The translations under genes and the position numbers were made by a program. DNA of 64,000 nt from Serinus canaria (lineage: Eukaryota > Chordata > Aves > Passeriformes > Fringillidae): assembly GCF_022539315.1 (NCBI RefSeq), contig NC_066315.1:97507990-97571989 (forward strand), read 5' to 3'. The notes beneath the pieces were generated by a model. The model did no database searches. It was given only the letters and a program-made list of their open reading frames with translations, and had not been told where the DNA came from. Positions within the stretch are counted from its first letter, which is position 1; each line of letters starts with the position of its first letter. Of this stretch, positions 25,754 through 36,364 are shown piece after piece.

Positions 25754-26224
25754 TGATGACTTTCCCTGGGTCCTAAAAATTAAGAGCCAGACACAGTTGA
25801 GGGATAAAGGGTTTTTACCTCAGTATTTAATAAGTTGCACCACTTCTCCAAGATATGCTGTAATGCACAGACACAATAGATTGTGTATGCAAATTTATGG
25901 AACTTACAAATTAGCATATCTAAAAAAGATGCCCCAATGAGAGGCTTGAATGAATAGCATGATATTATCCCATCCCAAAGTATTCCACCCTGGATGGGCC
26001 TAATCTTAATTTACAGGATGTATTCTGAACAGAAGCTTGGTTTTTCAAGATAGCGTAGGGCTTTCCAACCTCCAACTATGAGGCCTCTAGGATGTTTGGA
26101 CTTTTGGCCTAACAGAATATCAGGACTATGCTAAATTATCAGACTTAAGGAATATGCATGCTAAAAGCACTGAGGATACATAAAAGATATATAATAGAAA
26201 AGGCAAAAAATTATCATGGCATCA
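25754..26224 (-). mobile_element. probable second LTR inside the same CR1, minus strand
   Basis: This 471-bp segment interrupts the same CR1 copy directly beside the 1.31-kb LTR. It begins TGATG and ends CATCA. Read on the minus strand, the end holds CTTATTAAATACTGAGG, then AACCCTTTATCCCTC and CTGTGTCTGGCTCTTAATT, which looks like an R-U5 region. A 4-bp duplication is possible, GAGC on the left and GGGC on the right, with one mismatch. No internal retroviral sequence is visible. Because the neighbouring LTR carries its own TSD, the two insertions are separate events. Confidence 0.6.
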
Positions 26225-26402
26225 GGGCAATCCCAGACATGAGTACAGACTGGGAGAGGAACTCACGGAGCATTGGGAGGAGCTCTGCAGAGAAAGACTT
26301 GGGGGTTCTTCTGGATGAAAAACTGGATATGAGCCAAGAGTGTGGCTCACAGTCTGGAAAGCCCAATGCATCCTGGGGTGCATCAAGAGAGGAGTGGCCA
26401 AC
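26225..26402 (+). pseudogene. CR1 ORF2 remnant, continuation after LTR insertions
   Basis: CR1 sequence resumes here where it broke off at 24434. The blocks GGCAATCCCAGACATGAG, AGAGAAAGACTTGGGGGT, GATGAAAAACTGGATATGAG and GAGGAGTGGCCAACAGG encode the SAEKDLGVLLDEKLDMSQ stretch downstream of the RT core. It stops abruptly near 26402, so the 3' UTR is missing. Joined to 23519-24434 it forms one copy interrupted by two LTRs. Confidence 0.9.
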
Positions 26403-26814
26403 AGGTAAATGAGCTAATGATACATTTCAGTTCAAATCCTCAGGTATTATAAAATAGAATCACTTGATTCAATAAAATACTGTCTCTATAAGCTTTTCCA
26501 TTTACATTAACGTTTTGTTAGTAATAACCAGCTCCATAATCTTGATTACAGCAAAAAGTATATGTTTATACAAGTTAGCAAGATTTTTCTATGTCTTACA
26601 AATATTTCTGAAAGTATTGAATTATTTTTATAAGTTTTCAGAACAAATTTTGGCTGATTTGTTGAACAAAACCTTTAATTTTTCTTTAAAGTTAGGCTTT
26701 TAATCCCCCAAACACTATCTAAGATAATGTTTGGCAAAACACCTTTTTTTAATCTCTCAAAGCAGCTTGTCTATTTATCCCAGCATCAGACCAAAAGGAC
26801 ATGTCAGATTCAGA
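26403..26814. other. AT-rich unique sequence, nothing recognised
   Basis: This gap between a plus-strand CR1 and a minus-strand CR1 shows only AT-rich sequence with short open frames and no recognisable motif. Confidence 0.5.
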
Positions 26815-26952
26815 TAATCAAAAACTCACAGAATGAGACTGGAAGACCTTGTCCAACCTCCTGTTTAGTCAAGGACATCCAGACCAGGTAACCTGAACTA
26901 CAGACAGAAGACATTGGAATATCTCCAAAGATGAAGACTTGCCCTGGGTACA
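26815..26952 (-). mobile_element. CR1 LINE 3' end, minus strand, first part
   Basis: A minus-strand CR1 3' end: ACTCACAGAATGAGACTGG, ACCTTGTCCAACCTCCTG, GTCAAGGACATCCAGACC and GAATATCTCCAAAGATG follow in the expected order. At about 26952 it is interrupted by LTR-like sequence and resumes at about 27212. Confidence 0.85.
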
Positions 26953-27211
26953 GAGAAAAAAGAAGGGTGGAGTATCTATCAGAGTTTAATTCCATATCTC
27001 ATTTTTTGTATTTTGTATTATTAGTGTTGCTTTTACTGCTCATTTCTCTTATTTCATTGCTGTCTCTGTTTGTTTGTTGTTTTAATCATGTAAATAGTTT
27101 TTATCTCAAGTGGGAATCTCTGTGTTTGGTCTTCTTTTCACCAGCAGAAAGGATGAGAAGAGAGCAGCACAAGCATGGTTTAGTTTTCCAGCTGGGTTTT
27201 AAACCAGCCTA
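26953..27211 (+). mobile_element. ERVL-type LTR 3' piece inside a CR1
   Basis: The block AAATAGTTTTTATCTCAAGTGGGAATCTCTGTGTTTGGTCTTCTTTTC, then a short spacer, then CAGCTGGGTTTTAAACC, matches the order at the 3' end of a known avian ERVL-type LTR. It lies exactly where the minus-strand CR1 breaks off. At about 260 bp it is shorter than the full LTR, so it is a truncated or internally deleted copy. I could not define a TSD. Confidence 0.5.
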
Positions 27212-27695
27212 AAACTGCACAAAGTTCCTGGGCAATCTGTGCATAGAGAAAAAGTGTTTTCTGCAGTTCAGGAGGAACCTTCTGTGTTTCAGTTTGCGCC
27301 AGTTGCCTCTGGGCCTGTCACTGGGAAACACCAAAAAGAGCCTGGCTCCCTCATCTCTGCATCCTCCGTTCAGGTATTTATAGACACTGACTGATAAAAT
27401 TCCGAGCTTTCTTGTCTCATGGCTGAGTAGCTCCAGCTCTCTCCACCTTTCCTCACAAGAAAGATGCTTCAACCTCTTCATCATCTTTGTTGCTCTTCAT
27501 TGGACTCTCTCGAGGATGTCCAAGTTTCCCTGGTACTGGGGAGCCCAGAACTGGACCCAGAAGTCAGGTGTGGTCTCACCAGGGCTGAGCATAGGGGAAG
27601 AATCACCTCCCTTGACCTGCTGAAAATACTTTGTCCAATGATGCCCAGGAGACCATTGACCTTGGATGTAAGATCACATTGCTACCTCATGTAAA
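27212..27695 (-). pseudogene. CR1 LINE ORF2 end, minus strand, second part
   Basis: This continues the CR1 copy from 26815-26952. On the plus strand it shows TCCTGGGCAATCTGTGCAT, CTCTCCACCTTTCCTCACAAG, GGAGCCCAGAACTGGACCC and GGTGTGGTCTCACCAGGGC, all reverse complements of the C-terminal ORF2 coding region. Frames are broken throughout. The copy ends near GGCCACATTGCTGGCTCATG-like sequence at about 27690. Confidence 0.92.
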
Positions 27696-27699
27696 GATG

Positions 27700-30439
27700 T
27701 ATCTGGACTTGTCCTGGACCATGCTGAGACACAGACATATATAGACAGCATAGTCCAACTTAATATCATTAATAGTCCAAAAAAATATTGTTACAATATT
27801 TGCATATTTAACAACATAGATATTTGAGAAAGTCTCCTAGAGAAGGTTTTTAGTTCTAAATACAAGTTATTAAATGACTGCTGATTTGAACTCGATCTTG
27901 CAATACCATTTAACTTATATTCCTTTCTTTCTTTGATTTCTTTGATGTTTGGAGTTATACAAGAATGTTATAAAAGGACAGAGAATGTCTATTATGTGAA
28001 GATAACAGGAAAATGAGTAGAAAAAACATGGCCTTCAGAGATATATTTATCGAAATTGTTTCTAAATATGTCTGATGAAAGTTGGTTTTTGTTTAAATTA
28101 TGCACAATTTTTTGTAATTTAAACTACTTTTAGTCATTTATTATAACATAAAATTAGCTGGATATAGAGGACTGCTTCTGTCACATTATACACTTGTTTT
28201 TTCTTACATTTAGAGCTCAGCTGTTGCAAAGTGTTGAGAATAATCTAGGAGGCCAGATATGGCTGAACTGGTAATTGCTTCTAGGATCCATACTTAGAGC
28301 AGTCAGAAGCAGTCAGGAGCTCGATTTGATCCATGTTGCACAAAAATTGAGACAAAGCCTGCCTCAGAGAGATGCAATCTAAATGAAAATGACAGAAAAC
28401 AAGCTTCATCACATAGCAAGCACCAAAATGCCTTGGTGTCAGGGTCAGTATTACAGTTCAAAGTCCAATGCAGTTATCAATTATTTTTGTGGACACTTTC
28501 CAAGCAAGCAGTACAGAAAATTAATTTATACTTCATTCCTTCCTACTGTTTATGGATCTACCTCTGATTAAACACAAAGCTGTTCTCAAGTTATCTCTTT
28601 TATTACTTTTTAATCTTGTGAATGGGGTTATTTGTTTATATGTAACATGCAATTAAATGCCAGATGGCACTTACAATCAGAGTTGGTTGAGCAAATTTCA
28701 GTTAGAATTTTTTTAAGATAGTAACATGATTTAAGCTTTACATTAGACTTACTTATTGCTTTAACCTGCAGAGTATCTGAAAGATAATTAGCAGAATAGA
28801 AATAATTTTGATAGGATTTCTGAACTTTTTTTTTTCTTTACAACTAGTAGACATAACCTACATAAACCAGAACTAGGAAAAAATCTTCAGAAAAGCTTAA
28901 GTAATTTGAGATCCCTGGTCACTTTAGAGAATGATTTACAGTAAAATTTTGCAGAATATAATAAATAAATTAGGTGAATATAAAGAACATCTAGCTGTAA
29001 CTGAAATTTCCTCTTTTCACTTTAGTGAGTTTTCTTGCAAACAGGTTCCTCCAAGGGAACTGTATTAAGACAAAGCCAAGAATACTTGAAAAACTTCTAT
29101 AGTTTCAAAAATTATTGTGATTTAAAGTAAATTTTAGTACAAAGTAAATTTCCCTCTGTTTATTTAAACATTGTTCTCCATTTGAATAATTTTTGTTCCT
29201 TGAAACAGGTGCAGAAGTTATATCCATTTGGTTGTATTATCTCTTCAGCCCAGAATAGCTGTAAAGAGAGGTGCAAAAGATTAACCACAAGACTAACTTT
29301 TCTTTCATTAAACCGATGGTTATGACTTACACAAATTGCTTAGATAAAGTCACTACACTTGATAACATACAAGAATGAAAGTAGTTTTGAAGATAACAGG
29401 AATTTTGCTTTTCTTTAATAGTAATTTTAATATTCAGGAAAAGTAAAGGGTTTTAAGTTACAGATATTACACATAACTGATTTGTGGTTGACAGTTTAGA
29501 GAAAATACTATTTTCCTGTTAATAGAAAGAGTAAAAAATAAATCTAAGATCCATACAGTGCATAAGGTATCTAGCACTATCCCCACTGAATCAGGAATTC
29601 CTGTGAAGTTAGACCATGAATAGGAACACCTGTACAGTCCATAAGGGTAGCATACCAATATCTTGGTGAATTCTTGCTGTTACCTAAAGCTGTTTCTATT
29701 AGGAACAAGTAAAATTGTGAAGTAAGTTTCTCAATATACTTTCCTAGAGCTTTTAAAATCTATGGTTAAAATTTCAGAATGAGAATCAGTGTTTGGTGTA
29801 TCCTTTTGTGCTGTACTCTATCTCAGAATGAGAATCAGTGTTTGGTGTATCCTTTTGTGCTGTACTCTATCTTGATTTTGACCAATGAAAAAGTATGCTA
29901 TAGGAAAGAAAAATAATCTAACAGACAGGAATGCATGATATTTTAGCATTACACTTGTTACCAAACCATCTTAAAGCATAATCTCCACCTATTTTAAGAA
30001 GTCCCCGGGGTGTAAAAAGAAAACTAGACTCCACAATCTTGATCAATCAAGGATGTCTAGAATTAGTTCTGAACATTAAGTACACATATTGAAAACATTA
30101 AGGTTTCTCAACTCAAAACTTAAACTGAAAGTAAAATATTTTTCATTTTTTAGCAGAGTCCAGAGGCGATAAGACAAAATTTGAGTGAAATTGCTATGGT
30201 TTTGTTTTTATTAAGCTAATGAGCTCCAGCTTTCTGCCTGCACTCTTCAAAGTGAGTGAAATATTATGATGTCAATTCTAATAATTTAACAATTCAGTAG
30301 TTTGGAGATATAAGATCTGAGAAAAAATATTTCTTTCTGGATTCAGTCTAATTTTTGCAGTGTCATAGCTGCAATCACTGGTAAATTAGTAGTGGCAAGT
30401 CTTGCTGGCTGCAGGAAACAGTTCAGAGGGAGAAAGATC
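27700..30439. other. AT-rich unique sequence with one tandem duplication
   Basis: No gene or transposon is recognised. A perfect 49-bp tandem duplication lies at 29774-29871. The remaining sequence has dense stops in all frames. Confidence 0.5.
29774..29871. repeat. perfect 49-bp tandem duplication
   Basis: Two adjacent copies of a 49-base unit (TCAGAATGAGAATCAGTG through GTACTCTATC) are identical base for base: 29774-29822 and 29823-29871. The flanks do not repeat. Identity implies a very recent duplication or an assembly error. Confidence 0.95.
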
Positions 30440-30445
30440 CTTATG

Positions 30446-30822
30446 TGTCACCGACATATTTTATGAAAAATCCTTTACTTAGGATTTTTCCTCTCCTGAG
30501 AGCTGAGAGGCCTCAGGAACAAACTGTAAACAATTCTTATCTGCTGCTGTGGAATGCAATGGGGGGACGTCTGTGATTGGCCCCGTCAGACTGTTTCCAA
30601 TTAAGAGCCTATCACAGAACACCTGTCCGGCTGGTCTCGGTCTGGGAGGACACATTCCTTTTCTATTCTTAGCATAGCCTTGTAGTGAAATCCTTCTCTC
30701 TATTGTTTTAGTATAGTTTTTATATCTTATATATCATATAATAATAAATCAAGCCTTCTGATACATGGAGTCAACTTTCTCATCTCTTCCCTCATCTTGG
30801 AACCCCTCTGAACGGGGTAACA
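30446..30822 (+). mobile_element. solo LTR, 377 bp, ERVK-like (6-bp TSD)
   Basis: The ends are TGTCACC and GGGGTAACA, and the flanks carry a perfect 6-bp duplication, CTTATG at 30440-30445 and 30823-30828. A 6-bp TSD is typical of class II (ERVK-like) elements. Internal landmarks are GCTGAGAGGCCTCAGGAAC, TTATCTGCTGCTGTGGAATG, GTGATTGGCCCCG, and AATAAA at 30743-30748. The last is followed by a short U5 with CATGGAGTCAACTTTCTC. I recall closely similar LTRs as common in passerines. No internal domain is attached, so this is a solo LTR. Confidence 0.93.
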
Positions 30823-30828
30823 CTTATG

Positions 30829-33800
30829 GGTGTTGTTCTTAATCCTTTTGCTTTTCAATACAGAATCATAAGAGAAATTTCCTCACATTCTTTAATATAT
30901 CTATGATCTTGAAATCATTCTGATGAAAAACTATTTCAACACAAAAAATTTTTTGTGATAGAACATCAAAATAATTTTAAAGTCTCAACATCTTTATTAA
31001 TAAGGTAATTTTGACAGCATTACTAAAACCAAAAGAAATGAAACACCTGATGAGCAAGTTTTGTTTTTAACAGAAAACAATAAAAACTCCCAAACAAACA
31101 TGAACAAGAAAAAATAAAACAAAACCCCCACATACATGCTTTATTATGTTATTCTTTGACATCTAATTTGAAACACAAGCCTTTATCTATCATCTACTTT
31201 TCACTTTCCATTTATATTTCTGGATTTCATTTTTCATATAGAGCATTTGGGAATGGTATTAGCAACTGATGATAAAGGCTAAATACAGAGGATAAAGAAT
31301 AATTGTCAATGCTTAAAGCAAACAGATAGATGCCTATCCCCTGAGGAATCCGCTGCTGCGGTGAATACTGATACATCTTTTGACGTGGAAAGTGATGAGT
31401 TAGGTGTAATTTCAGATCAAGACAGCAGATTACAAGGTCAAAAGCTATCTACTTGAGATAAATCTGATGTCATCATACAGAACTTAAAATCTTTGATACA
31501 GAAATTCAGTAACAGAAGAAACAGAGTGCTACTGTTCTTTTTCTTTCCAAATTTACTTCTGAGAGAGGCCATGGTTATGACTTAAGACAAAAGGTAACAG
31601 AATAAAATAGGAAATCCAAGCTGGAGCTCTTGTAATGCCTTTAGATCCCAATCCATCTAAATGAGACTGAGTGGACACACATGCTGAAAGCAAATGTTCC
31701 ATAAACATTCCCAGTGGACCTGAACGTGGTCACAGCCTCAACCACAGGGATCAGACTGATTTACAGTCAGACTAGGCACCTCTGCTGCTCCTTGCCATGG
31801 AGAAGGAAAGGTTTGGTAGCTTGCCCTGAGGGTAGGAAAAACCACTAGAGAGAATACTTCTAGGAGCTCCAATAGGAATGGTAAGACCCACTTCCACTGT
31901 TTCTAACAACTGTCTGTGAAAGTCTCCATGTATCTACCAGCTTGTGGTGTATCTGTTTCTGCAGCATTCTGAAATTTATTTGCTTCATCATTTTTTTTTT
32001 AAAGGAAAAGTCAGGGAAAAAATTATTTTTTTAATATATCTATGAAAACAATTAGATTCCAAAATGTCTGTTACAACACCTGGTACATATTTCTTTCTAA
32101 AAATATAAATATCAGATCCTCACTGTACTTTTTGTAACCAAGGGCTTCAAAGGTATTGTGCCTCCATTAAGGAGAAATCAGATTTCACATTAATAAGTGT
32201 AAACAGAGAAGAAACTGCAAGACCAAAAATTTTATCTGTAGCTATGCAACTATTGAAAAATTTCTCACAGAGACAGAGGAATGTAGTTCCCAGGTAATAA
32301 AAAGATATTTCCTTCTCTGCAAGTCTCAGAAAGTAGGCCAGAAGAACCACAGTTAAGAAACTAAAAACAAACAGGTCATAAAGCCCCATAACACATAATA
32401 ATTGCATATCAATACATTCCTGCATTTAGTAACACCAAAATAATTTCTAGAGAAATCTGTACAAGAGATTCAGTAATCCAATCACCTGGCCAGAAAGGGT
32501 GGGGGGGGGGGGAGGAAGAGCACTCATATTTCACTATGGCCTCAAAATTCGGATTCTGAAGCCAGAATCACCAGAATTTAATCACACTGACATGTCACTC
32601 ACCATCTACATTATATTCAGTCCTGACTGAAAATGAAGATGATTGAAATACTTTTAAAATATTTGTCCTTAAGTTACTGTGAAACCACAAGGGAGGAATA
32701 TAAATAAGCTATTCTGGTACAAAACATGTGAAAATCCATCTTTACAGCAGTCTCACAGAACAGGCAACATAAAATATTTTTTATTAGAAATTATTTTCTC
32801 AATGTAAAAAAAAAAATAGAACTAATACAATGTTTTGTTTTCTGTGCCATTCTCTCTGCTTCCAAGGCTTGTGTAGAACTCATCTAAACTCTCCTGTGGT
32901 AGAATCTAAACCCAATACATGAGAAAGTAGCTGGTGGATTGATCTAGTGCTCTTTAAAAGCCTGAGAAAACTTCTCAATTTTCTCTCAGATTAAATAAGA
33001 GGACATATTTAAATGTCATAAGAACCTCAGTTTTCCCGTACACTTTGACATTAAACTATTTCTCATAGATTATAAAAGGGAAAAAATTTTAACATGGGAC
33101 GGATGGAGGGAGGGATGGAGGGAGGGATGGAGGGAGGGAGGGATGGTTCTCTGATCTTTATCTGCAATTTTATGTTTCAGGACAAAAAATAATCGTCTGT
33201 CCAGGAGATCCATAATATATGTCTGCATGATAGAGACAAATTTTCCAGATGTCAGGAAATAGAAATATTTCTCTCCATTTTGTATGTACATTATTATTTT
33301 CCCTTTCTGACTTAAGTAAAAACAATCCGGAGAAACCAGTTAGCGATAACATTTTTGAATCAAACTCAGACTGAACATGTTTTGATAGTAAGGTGTTTCC
33401 TTTGGTTTGCACAAATGAGCCATTCTTGAAGTAGTTTCTCTGAGCTCAAGTTTGGCATCCATTTAATCTGCATTTTGGCTAGTAAACAACTTATTTTCCA
33501 TCACAGCACTACATTACACTCTGCACACAGTAAAATCCCAACAATTTAAGAATATGACAAAGATCCCCAATCCAGCTGACTTGCAGAGTTTTCTTCTACC
33601 ATCCAATGGCACTCTTCTGTTTTAAAGCGAATTTATTTTAATGCCCCTCTAGCCTTTCTTCAGTGAGGTTCCCTAAGGTCCAGCAGACTTCAATGTAATA
33701 CTAGTAATTTCTTTATTGTTGTATATTTTGAATCAAAAAATTAACTGCTCATGTGATTGAAATATTAGCAAGTTACAGATCGCATTTTCAGATTTTTTAT

Positions 33801-34605
33801 TATTATTGTACCATATTATAATACTTTTTTTCAGAAATTCATAATTTTTCTTCTCTCCATTGATATTTCAAGATATTGGCAAGATTAAAAAAAAAACACA
33901 CACACAAAACAGTCTGTACTGATTCAGAAAAATATATCCTAGCCTTCTATTAAACTGAAGGTTATTTTACTAACTTTAATTTCTCTCCCCTACCATTTAA
34001 TGTTCTATTATCTAGCATACTACTTGTATTATACAACTATTAAATGTGTAGGTATTGTTCATGAGCATATTTCTTTGTAAATGTGTATTTCTTTGTGAGT
34101 TTTCTTCTTATGCAGGAGCCAGTCCTGCAGACAGAACATACCTACCTGCACATGCAATTTTGATTTATTTGATTACTTTTGCTAGCCTCCAGCTATTCAT
34201 ATTCCAAGTACCTATTAGCTTTCCTTGACTGAGGATATTAAGAAACAAATATGTTTGTATATGATTAGTCTTTCAAAATATAGAATCCATCATAAAACAA
34301 TATAAAGGGACTTTTTTTTTTCTATGATAGAAGAGAGGCTGACTCTGTTCAAAAATTTTAGAATGGAAATTCTTTTCAATTAAAATAGAAACCAGACCAA
34401 ATAATTTAACTAGTCTTCATGTTTTTGCTTAGCCCTTAATGTATTCCTCCTGTATTTGTATGATAAAGACCGTTTATGGAGCATCACTACCCAAATTATA
34501 CAGTTTTGATGTTGGATCCTAAGGCTGTCATCTAGTAAGTAACAAACAAAGAGTATCTGTGAGCAGCTGACCAATAAATTGGACTTCATCAAAAATTCAA
34601 TACCA
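30829..34605. other. AT-rich unique sequence, simple repeats only
   Basis: No gene is recognised. Simple repeats are a G12 run at 32501-32512, a GGATGGAGGGAG repeat at 33101-33146 and short A runs. The part at 31620-31900 is slightly GC-richer but matches no repeat that I know. Confidence 0.5.
33101..33146. repeat. GGATGGAGGGAG 12-mer repeat
   Basis: Three and a half copies of a purine-rich 12-base unit. The minus-strand open frames here read HPSLHPSL, an artefact of the repeat. Confidence 0.93.
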
Positions 34606-35125
34606 TCCAGCAAAGCATTGGGATATTGCTGGCTGCAATTTATGGAAAAGGATTTTCACAGACAGTGTGCCAGTCATGAAAAAGGATGGTTGAAAATAAC
34701 TGTTGGATTGGCATATTAATGATCACAGGAGACCAATGTAAATGTCATGAACTATTGGGAAAGAATAAACTGAGCACTACAACAAGTCCTCATGTGTTCC
34801 CAGTGTGCACAGATAAAAATTTTATCACAACAAGCAGCATGGTAGTTTGCATGAATTATTAAATCATATGCATACAAGAGGGTTTGTAATTAAACAGAAA
34901 GACTTACTGAGGATTATAGGAACTGACAATGTCTAGAGCCTGAAAAGTCCAGCTATAAGTCAAGCGACTAGCATATATGATTGCTTTTAATCTGTGCGAC
35001 GATTTGTGAGTTATTAATTTATAACATTTTTTGGATATTGCCAAAGTGGAGATGAATGTACAATTATTCTTTCAGCATGCATCTGTCATTATTAAAAAAT
35101 ATTAAGCATATAGCATTATTTCTAT
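34606..35125. promoter_or_regulatory. candidate conserved non-coding element
   Basis: The sequence has dense homeodomain- and POU-like motifs: GCATGAATTATTAAATCATATGCATAC, and TTTGTAATTAAAC shortly after. It also lacks any repeat match and any simple-sequence drift. This style is typical of developmental enhancers in gene deserts. Conservation is not testable from this sequence alone, so confidence is low. Confidence 0.25.
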
Positions 35126-36359
35126 GCAATCACTTTTATCTGTCACAATAATAATAACTTCATTATAATAAGCTATTTAATGTAGAAAATTAGTTTAAAT
35201 TGACTGTGTTGTCCTTTATGTATTATTATGTATGAGCCTCTTTAATATGCCTTCTGTTTTACATTTTTAGCAACAGCATCACATGCTTTAAACTCTCAAG
35301 GGCTTATTTTGTATTTCAGTGATGAACAATTCAGCCTTAAGGTACTTAATTCAGATTATAAGGCCTGTGACATTTGGAATAATACTGGAGGTTCCTTTTC
35401 ACCCCATTATGTACACAAAGTCTTGCAGTATGCTAATGTGTGCAGAAGGTCAGTAGCTCTCCTTTCTTATTGCCCTCTATCCACAGAGAAAATAAAGAAC
35501 GTACTTTGTAGAAACAAGTAAAAGTTTTCAATTATGTTTTTCTTTCATAACCTGAAGTACAGAGAGACATCAAATAGCTTTATATTAACTCTCTTCTTCC
35601 TATCTTATTTTGCCTACTATAATGCATTAAGTTACATTATTCTTCTCCCCTGGTTTGGGAAAATGCTGATGCTAAATAGTTGACTGCCATTACTTCATTT
35701 AAAAAAAAGGAGCAAGTACATAGGAGTACAAACACTAAAGGAACTAGCCCTGAAATTCTCCATCTGAAACTCCCAAAGGGGAGAAAGTTTTTCTTCCCTT
35801 TCTGAAATGCCTAAGCCCCAATACTTACACTGTGAAGTACAGTTTCAGCACTCTAGTTTGACTCTAGTCCAAAGTAGTGAGCTGAGTCAGGACTGGAGAA
35901 TTTCTGCAGCATGTTACAGAATCACATATGTGGCATAACCATGCATAAGAAGAATGAAATCTTTCTAGTTTCAGGTAGCTATGAGGTAAGCTCATAGGAA
36001 GATTCCAGCAAGTTCTCCACTTGTGTCTATCTCTTCAAGGAAAAAAACCCAAGTTTTCGTACAAAGTACTGACTGCTCTATTTTATACATTTTATGCTTT
36101 GAATGGGTTCTTGAACAACTATTCAATTAATATATCACACAAAAACAATTACTTGCATTATATGTTCTTTATAATGTTGGCATGCAAATTTATACTCCAT
36201 TTTTAAAGAATTTTTTTAAATTTGCAAAGTGCTTTCCCACACCAGTTGTGCAAGTCTCTAGGCCAGTATAATATTAGAAATCTTAATGTCACTTGGAAGG
36301 TCCTAAAACATTCAGAATCAAGCTCAGAGGACAACACAATCTTTACAATAGATAAGTTT
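35126..36359. other. AT-rich unique sequence, nothing recognised
   Basis: No gene, RNA or transposon is seen. The open frames of 70 and 61 codons have no motifs. Confidence 0.5.
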
Positions 36360-36364
36360 CTATC

